From positions 1 to 10,827 of the forward strand of contig JAHIPG010000089.1 of NCBI GenBank assembly GCA_018894775.1: DNA of 10,827 bases. The letters run 5' to 3'. Below the pieces are notes generated by a model. The model made no database searches. It had not been told where the DNA came from and saw nothing but the letters and a program-made list of their open reading frames with translations. Positions 5,937 to 10,827 of the stretch are shown piece after piece; position 1 is the stretch's first letter, and each line of letters begins with the position of its first letter. The stretch is from Nanobdellota archaeon. Its GTDB lineage: Archaea; Nanobdellota; Nanobdellia; SCGC-AAA011-G17; VGLX01. Both the position numbers and the translations under genes were made by a program.

Positions 5937-7031
5937 TTATTGTTCTCCTCCAAACTTGTTGATATAATCCGCAACCTCTTTCACTTTCTCTTCTTTTAAC
6001 TCAGGATACATAGGTAATGAAATTATTTCTTTAGCGAACTTTTCAGAATTTGGCAAAGTTTCTTGGTTCAGTTCTGAATAACCTTCTTGCTTGTGTATAG
6101 GTACAGGATAATGTATCTCAGTGCTAATTTTGTTCTTAGCTAAAAATTCTCTCAACTTATCCCTTTTTGAACTTCTTATGACATATAGATGATAATTAGA
6201 TTTAGCATAATCTTTTTCTAAAGGTGTGATAACATTCTTCAATGATTCATTGTAAATTTTTGCTAATTTTCTCCTATTTTTATTCCAGGAATCAACATGT
6301 TTGAGTTTCACTCTGAGTATTGCAGCTTGGATTTCATCTAATCTGCTGTTGACACCCCTTCTATAGCAATAATATCTCTCTTTCTGACCATAGTTCCTTA
6401 ACATCTTTAAACTTTCAGCTTCCTCCTTAGAGTTTGTAATGATCATGCCTGCATCCCCAAAAGCTCCGAGATTCTTACTAGGATAAAAGCTAAATGCCCC
6501 ATAATCACCTAATGTACCTACCTGTTTACCTTTATACAATGTCCCATGCGCTTGAGCACAATCCTCGATAACCTTAAGATTATGTTTCTTAGCAATTTCC
6601 ATAATATGATCCATATCTGTAGGATGTCCGTACAAGTGTACAGGAATAATAGCTTTAGTTTTTGAAGTAATTTTTTCTTCAACCTTCTCGGGATCCATCT
6701 GATAATATTTATCCACATCAACCAAAATAGGATTAGCATAAGTCATTGAAATAGCAGATACTGTAGGTATAGCTGTATTAGTAACAGTGATAACTTCATC
6801 CCCTGCTTTTACTCCTGCAGCCAATAGGGCCAGATAGATTGCATCAGTCCCGTTACCTACACCAATACTATGATTTACTCCACAATAAGCAGAAAATTCT
6901 TTTTCAAAGCTTTTCCCCTCAGAACCTAATATGAACATAGAATTCTTGAAAATAACTCTGTTTATAGCAGTCTTTAGTTCCTCTTTTAGACTAAGCGATT
7001 GCTCTTTAAGGTTTAAATATTGTACAGCCAT
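5937..7031 (-). CDS. DegT/DnrJ/EryC1-family PLP-dependent nucleotide-sugar aminotransferase
   Basis: Predicted cytosolic PLP enzyme that aminates a keto-deoxy-sugar nucleotide; 364 residues, normal length. Seen, numbered from the chosen ATG: GVGNGTDAIYLAL (57-69), PLP-phosphate pocket; VIEDCAQAHG (154-163) with Asp157 to bind the PLP ring nitrogen; SFYPSKNLGAFGDAG (181-195) with Lys186 as Schiff-base lysine; and GVNSRLDEIQAAIL. The PVHLYGHP and GVNSRLDE forms recall FdtB/QdtB-type 3-aminotransferases making dTDP-3-amino-3,6-dideoxyhexoses, but 4-aminotransferase (WecE-like) activity is not excluded. ATG at 7031 gives the family's typical short lead-in and has GTGAT 4 nt upstream; the GTG at 7040 is an alternative lying right where transcription should begin. 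It heads an operon with the thymidylyltransferase one base downstream. Confidence 0.88.
   Translation of the reverse strand: MAVQYLNLKEQSLSLKEELKTAINRVIFKNSMFILGSEGKSFEKEFSAYCGVNHSIGVGNGTDAIYLALLAAGVKAGDEVITVTNTAIPTVSAISMTYANPILVDVDKYYQMDPEKVEEKITSKTKAIIPVHLYGHPTDMDHIMEIAKKHNLKVIEDCAQAHGTLYKGKQVGTLGDYGAFSFYPSKNLGAFGDAGMIITNSKEEAESLKMLRNYGQKERYYCYRRGVNSRLDEIQAAILRVKLKHVDSWNKNRRKLAKIYNESLKNVITPLEKDYAKSNYHLYVIRSSKRDKLREFLAKNKISTEIHYPVPIHKQEGYSELNQETLPNSEKFAKEIISLPMYPELKEEKVKEVADYINKFGGEQ
5946..5951 (-). promoter_or_regulatory. Ribosome binding site deciding the thymidylyltransferase start
   Basis: The minus strand reads GGAGGA, 10 nt ahead of the ATG at 5935 and inside the last codons of the aminotransferase (Gly-Gly-Glu-Gln). 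It supports the internal ATG over upstream in-frame starts that would add a non-conserved 13-residue extension overlapping the neighbouring gene. Confidence 0.65.
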
Positions 7032-7039
7032 ATAAATCA

Positions 7040-7060
7040 CTTAATTTAAGATAAATTAAG
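7040..7060. repeat. Perfect 9-bp inverted repeat, candidate operator
   Basis: CTTAATTTA and TAAATTAAG (7040-7048 and 7052-7060) are exact reverse complements around a 3-nt spacer. The dyad lies between the TATA box at 7065-7072 and the predicted transcription start near 7040, where a bound repressor would block initiation of the aminotransferase operon. It could instead be a chance palindrome in AT-rich DNA, but its size and position argue for function. Confidence 0.5.
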
Positions 7061-7064
7061 ACTA

Positions 7065-7072
7065 TTTATAAA
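7065..7072 (-). promoter_or_regulatory. TATA box for the aminotransferase operon
   Basis: The minus strand reads TTTATAAA after an A-rich stretch. Its centre, 7068.5, puts transcription start near 7040, giving either a leaderless GTG start or a 9-nt leader before the ATG at 7031. It lies in the 72-bp gap downstream of the GT-C-like gene, so this unit probably starts its own mRNA. Confidence 0.6.
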
Positions 7073-7103
7073 TTTTATGTAACCAAGTCTTTCACTTATG
7101 TTA

Positions 7104-8594
7104 TCAGTAATAACTGTAAACACAAATATTGTTTTTATCAGCTTTTTTATTAAGGTTACATATGTCTAAGCTATCACAAAACTCATTATAGGCTAAAATA
7201 TCAGTTACATTAAGGGCGCTTAAAGAATTCTTGAAGCCCTCACAATCTTTTTCTTTTAATGTGTCACTTGAATCCTTAAGCAGCTGTTTATATTCAACAG
7301 ACAGCATATGAGGATACCAACCAGATGCGCTTGGAAGATCAAGATATATTGGAATATAAGAATAATAAGCATATGTATAAGATCCGTTGCTACCATAAAT
7401 TAAGTATCTTCCATTAATATAATCAAAAAGTTCAAGAGTCTCCTTGTCAGATTCAGTATGCTCTGTAAACCAAGGAGTATGTATGAGAGAAATTGTGACA
7501 CTTAAGATAACGCCTAAGTTGAATAATATGAAAAGCATCTTTTTCCAGTTTGTAGAAAATTTCTCTAAATCTAGTTTAAGGAAGAAGAAAATCACAAAAA
7601 ATAATAGGAAGTGATGAAAAATATCTGGATGTATGTTCTTCAAGAGAGGTATAAAAGGATAAATCCTCAATAAGAATATCAGATTCAAAAAAAGTAAAGG
7701 TAAGTAGAATAAAAAATAGTCCTTAGATTTATTCTTCTGCCAATTAAGATAAAACAACAAGAATAATGCAAGGGGTATAATAATGGATATTATAAATGTT
7801 AAAGGCTCAAACTTCCAAGCGTTAAACAAAACTTCTCCAAGAGCATAAGTATCAGTAGTTATTATAGAATCTGTAGATGCAATAAGGAAAGGAATTAGCC
7901 AAAAAGATGAAACAATAATAGCTGCTAAACTGGATCCTATAATATATAACCTTTCTTTAAGATGTTTTTTTACAAGGAATAATCCTATTATTAAGAATGA
8001 AAAAATTATTGTTTCAGGAGCATGGGAAATCAATACTAATGCATAGATTGGTATGAACACTAAAAAATACTTATTAAACTTATGATTCCTGTAATACAAA
8101 AGTATTGTAAAAAAAGGTATGAGTATCATGAAAGGAAACATAGAAACTACTCTTCCTAACCTGATAAAATCCCCTATGGCTAATGCATTTCCAAAAAATA
8201 AAAGAAAGAACATAATGCTTTTAACCCTTGACAGGCCATTCTTTTTACATAATATATAGATAAGTAAGTATGAAAGAATAAACATTGCCAAAAGAGATAG
8301 ATAAGCACCTATCTGAACATTCTTTGTGATCCAATAGAATGGCAAAGCAAAAAAGTACCATCCTGGGGAAGTTATCACAAAAGTATCAAATCCATTATAC
8401 CAATAAGGACACGTTTGATGAAATCCACATTTTGCTAAGAAGAAAAGCTGTGCGATGTATGATGCCCAGTCATTAGTATAATCAAGAGGGAACATCTTTA
8501 TAATTTTTGATTGGTTCACCAGCCTGATAATCAGATTAATACTCATCAAAAATATCGGAAAATAGAACCACTTGTCAAGAATCGGTTTTTTCAT
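7104..8594 (-). CDS. Polytopic membrane protein, probable GT-C-fold glycosyltransferase
   Basis: I cannot assign this to a named enzyme. Of its 496 residues, about 1-372 form some 11-12 membrane helices. The first outward loop carries DYTNDW (38-43), placed like the acidic catalytic motif of GT-C enzymes, then CGFHQTCPYWYNGFD (56-70). Residues 373-496 form a soluble, probably extracytoplasmic tail with four cysteines (451, 473, 479, 491) and two Asn-X-Ser/Thr sequons (403, 462). The topology resembles PMT/ArnT-like and 'PTPS-related' archaeal membrane proteins. Between aglB and genes for lipid-phosphate sugars, a role adding a sugar from dolichyl-phosphate to a glycan or protein is plausible but inferred. 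The ATG lacks a clear Shine-Dalgarno; it lies 129 nt after aglB. A flippase or glycan polymerase is the main alternative. Confidence 0.7.
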   Translation of the reverse strand: MKKPILDKWFYFPIFLMSINLIIRLVNQSKIIKMFPLDYTNDWASYIAQLFFLAKCGFHQTCPYWYNGFDTFVITSPGWYFFALPFYWITKNVQIGAYLSLLAMFILSYLLIYILCKKNGLSRVKSIMFFLLFFGNALAIGDFIRLGRVVSMFPFMILIPFFTILLYYRNHKFNKYFLVFIPIYALVLISHAPETIIFSFLIIGLFLVKKHLKERLYIIGSSLAAIIVSSFWLIPFLIASTDSIITTDTYALGEVLFNAWKFEPLTFIISIIIPLALFLLFYLNWQKNKSKDYFLFYLPLLFLNLIFLLRIYPFIPLLKNIHPDIFHHFLLFFVIFFFLKLDLEKFSTNWKKMLFILFNLGVILSVTISLIHTPWFTEHTESDKETLELFDYINGRYLIYGSNGSYTYAYYSYIPIYLDLPSASGWYPHMLSVEYKQLLKDSSDTLKEKDCEGFKNSLSALNVTDILAYNEFCDSLDICNLNKKADKNNICVYSYY

Positions 8595-8723
8595 TTTAAA
8601 CTCTTTTACTTATATTCCAACCTTGACATTTTGGTTTTATTAATGTTTCTATAGATTGGATTAAGAAGGATTATAACCATTTATCAGGTATTTTTTTGGA
8701 CATATTTCTCATCCTCTTAGCTT
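8595..8723. other. Gap between aglB and the GT-C-like gene: weak promoter and a tiny reading frame
   Basis: The 129-bp gap has no RNA gene or stem-loop that I can see. The minus strand at 8634-8649 reads GAAACATTAATAAAAC, close to the divergent promoter's GAAACATTTTTATAAAC, and would put transcription start near 8611, giving a leader of about 17 nt. A 10-codon frame (ATG at 8703, TAA at 8671-8673) with GAGG ahead of it resembles the start of the next protein. There is no T-rich terminator after aglB on the coding strand. Confidence 0.35.
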
Positions 8724-10827
8724 TTAATATTGAACATCTGGATTTGGATCGATAGTTCCATAGAACTCATCTGGTACTTGTAAGCCTTCTGGGTATGTGA
8801 TTTCCCATATTTTTAGTGGACCTATATTTCTTCCGTTATAGATTGATAGAGGCATTTGTTCTTCATCAGAATATACTAGTTTAAAATACTCAGATTGTTT
8901 TCCCATTAAATATAATTGGGCTACTCTGCTATTTTTTACTCTAGGTGATAAGTAGAACGCAGCTCCGATTGGGTTCATTTTTTGCCCATCTATTTTTGGG
9001 ATTATTAACAGGCATCCATCTAGTCCATCTGTTCCAAAATTTACTTCTTTTCCCTGCATAAACAAGCAGTTTAACGGGATTTGTGTTTGCTGCCCATTAT
9101 AAATGACAATCGCTTGAGGCCTTTCAAAACTAGTAATATTTTCTTCATGCTTCCTACTTACAAAGAATCCTCCTATACCTGCTGCTTGCTTTGGAAATAG
9201 CTTATCTTGATATATTATATCATCATCTATTAGAGTCCCTCCCCTATAAAGGTAAATCACTTTATCTCTTAATTCTTGCACATTGTTCTCATCAAGAGTA
9301 AACTGGTTTATCCAAGAGTATCTATCATAGTTTTCATCAGAACCTATAGATGAGAACGCCGGATATTTCCCAATTTCATCAGAGATTATAAGTAAATGGC
9401 TTGCATTATGAGCTAATAAGAATGGTAGTGGCTCTTCTTCTGTTTGGCCTGTAAGTACATGTCGCCCCATAAGGTAGTTAAAATAACCTATAGCGTTTCC
9501 GCCATCTACGATAGTTGTTCTTTCTCCTCCAGTTTGTACCCAATAACCATAGTCCCACCAGTGTGCAAATACCGCATCTTGTGGTGTATTCTCTCTTATC
9601 CATTGTCCTGCTATCTGCCACTGTTGGTTATAGCTAGGTCCAGTATATTTTGCTTGATTAAGTGTAGTTTTTGCAAAACCATAAAATATAGAAACTACAA
9701 GAAGCCCTATCAAAGCATAAGCTATAAGTTTAAGCCAATCCTTTTTTAGAAATTTACGTGCATAGTCAAATAAGCTTACTGAAATGTAGCCAAATAAGAC
9801 TGTGGTTATAGGTGCAAATATAAAAATAAGCCTAGCAGCACTCCTTGCACTCATAGCCATGACAACAAACCATATTATTACAAATATATGTTCCTTCCTT
9901 ATCTTTAATAAGTGCGAATAAGCATCATTATCTTTATAGAATGAATATAAATAAAAAATTATCAGTCCTGTCATTAATCCTGCTCCAGATCCTAAGAATG
10001 CAATCTTAGCCGTTTGGCTGACACCATTAAAGATTGCTGACCCACTTGAATATCGGCTAAAAATAAAAAGTAACAATAATCCTGTATATCCTGTGACAAG
10101 AGGTATAGAATGCTTCTTCTTCAAAGATTTGAGGGATTCATAAACTAATAAAGATGATCCTAAAATAACTAATGCTATATATTTAAATGACATCTGGCCA
10201 ATCCAATCTGTTATGTAAGGCTCATGGCTTTCAGCAACAGTACGAATCCATCTATTATTTAATGGGTTTACGACCATATCATAGAAATGATTTATAGTAT
10301 TGAAAATATAACTTGGACCTACAATTATACTTGATAAGATAACTAAGAGTATAATTGAAATCAAAAAAGATGCAAAACCAAGCGGTACTTTTTTTCTAAC
10401 CTTTTCTTTTATATTCAGTATATCTTTCTTGAACACTAAGAAGTCAACTAATATCATAAAAAAAGCTACAACAACTATCGCTGAAGTAGATGATGTAACA
10501 ATTCTACTTGCTGCGATGATTATTTTTTCCCCTAATCCCAGATCAGATGCAAGCTTGAATAATCCTCCCCTAGAGAACTGAAGCATAAATACCCAACTCA
10601 AGAACCAAATGCCATACGTGTAGAAATCCTTTTTTGAAAACCTATTGAGTATAACGCCGAAAACTCCAAATAGACCTATAATCATATAAATTATACTTGT
10701 CCCTCCCCAACTCATATCAGCAAACCCTAAGCTAAAGCCTGCTATGATAGCAAGTATAACTGTTTTCTTAATTGTTTTTTCTTGCCAACTCCTGATGAAA
10801 AAGTAGAATGTCATAAAAACAAACATG
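8724..10827 (-). CDS. aglB: Oligosaccharyltransferase AglB/STT3 (N-terminus beyond window edge)
   Basis: Catalytic subunit of archaeal N-glycosylation, transferring a lipid-linked glycan to Asn of N-X-S/T sequons on the outer membrane face. The visible 700 residues lack the N-terminal helices and the first DxD loop, so the true start lies off the right edge. Seen, numbered from the first in-window Met: about nine to ten membrane helices to 385; TVAE at 196-199, the TIxE-type external-loop motif; a basic SARSAARLIF stretch (326-335) in the membrane; then a soluble domain with WWDYG at 423-427, the sequon-recognition motif, and ISDEIGKYPAF (481-491), placed like the DK-type motif. The C-terminal domain is compact, ending 270 residues after WWDYG. 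Two sequons (N474, N563) in its outer domain could be self-modified. The identification is very firm. Confidence 0.96.
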   Translation of the reverse strand, partial: MFVFMTFYFFIRSWQEKTIKKTVILAIIAGFSLGFADMSWGGTSIIYMIIGLFGVFGVILNRFSKKDFYTYGIWFLSWVFMLQFSRGGLFKLASDLGLGEKIIIAASRIVTSSTSAIVVVAFFMILVDFLVFKKDILNIKEKVRKKVPLGFASFLISIILLVILSSIIVGPSYIFNTINHFYDMVVNPLNNRWIRTVAESHEPYITDWIGQMSFKYIALVILGSSLLVYESLKSLKKKHSIPLVTGYTGLLLLFIFSRYSSGSAIFNGVSQTAKIAFLGSGAGLMTGLIIFYLYSFYKDNDAYSHLLKIRKEHIFVIIWFVVMAMSARSAARLIFIFAPITTVLFGYISVSLFDYARKFLKKDWLKLIAYALIGLLVVSIFYGFAKTTLNQAKYTGPSYNQQWQIAGQWIRENTPQDAVFAHWWDYGYWVQTGGERTTIVDGGNAIGYFNYLMGRHVLTGQTEEEPLPFLLAHNASHLLIISDEIGKYPAFSSIGSDENYDRYSWINQFTLDENNVQELRDKVIYLYRGGTLIDDDIIYQDKLFPKQAAGIGGFFVSRKHEENITSFERPQAIVIYNGQQTQIPLNCLFMQGKEVNFGTDGLDGCLLIIPKIDGQKMNPIGAAFYLSPRVKNSRVAQLYLMGKQSEYFKLVYSDEEQMPLSIYNGRNIGPLKIWEITYPEGLQVPDEFYGTIDPNPDVQY

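Noticed and set aside
5936..5974. N-terminal extension of the thymidylyltransferase upstream of 5935
   Set aside because: The extra 13 residues overlap the aminotransferase's coding end and match nothing in the family, whose proteins begin at the MKGLILAGG segment.
9444..9749. Plus-strand frame opposite the AglB outer domain
   Set aside because: It lies opposite the WWDYG region of AglB, has no recognisable domain or initiation signal, and is best explained as an antisense shadow.

Overview
The window looks archaeal and carries a cluster for protein N-glycosylation and surface-glycan assembly. The archaeal assignment rests on four things. There is an AglB/STT3-type oligosaccharyltransferase with WWDYG and TVAE motifs, and the lipid-linked glycan enzymes resemble eukaryotic ALG7, ALG5 and DPM1. 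Promoters read as archaeal TATA boxes about 28 bp from start codons, predicting leaderless mRNAs. Internal operon genes instead use GGAGG-type ribosome binding sites. The DNA is very AT-rich with tight gene packing, which would suit a DPANN lineage or another low-GC archaeon, but I cannot fix the taxon from sequence reading alone.

Layout: nine genes are transcribed leftward and one rightward. From the right edge leftward come the truncated aglB and a polytopic GT-C-like membrane protein. Next is a four-gene unit: a PLP-dependent sugar aminotransferase, a long-form glucose-1-phosphate thymidylyltransferase, a DPM1-like GT2 and an NAD-binding sugar epimerase/dehydratase. A rightward methyltransferase gene converges on the epimerase, with one base between the stop codons. 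It diverges from a second leftward unit: an AglH/ALG7-like phosphoglycosyltransferase, an ALG5-like GT2 and a NodB-family deacetylase that runs off the left edge.

How the genes fit together (inference from families): the AglH-like enzyme would load a HexNAc-1-phosphate onto a dolichol-type carrier. The thymidylyltransferase, epimerase and aminotransferase would supply activated, possibly amino, sugars. The methyltransferase could decorate the glycan. The two GT2 enzymes would make polyprenyl-phosphate-linked monosaccharides for GT-C enzymes on the outer face, possibly including the unassigned GT-C-like protein here. AglB would transfer the finished glycan to protein.

The points most worth following up are: an ALG5-like/NodB pair with overlapping ends that recalls bacterial ArnC/ArnD; a divergent promoter whose dyad axis sits at the midpoint between two predicted leaderless starts; a perfect 9-bp dyad at the aminotransferase promoter; and an Asn in place of the usual catalytic Tyr in the SDR enzyme. 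No RNA genes, CRISPR arrays, insertion sequences or tRNA-like structures were seen.
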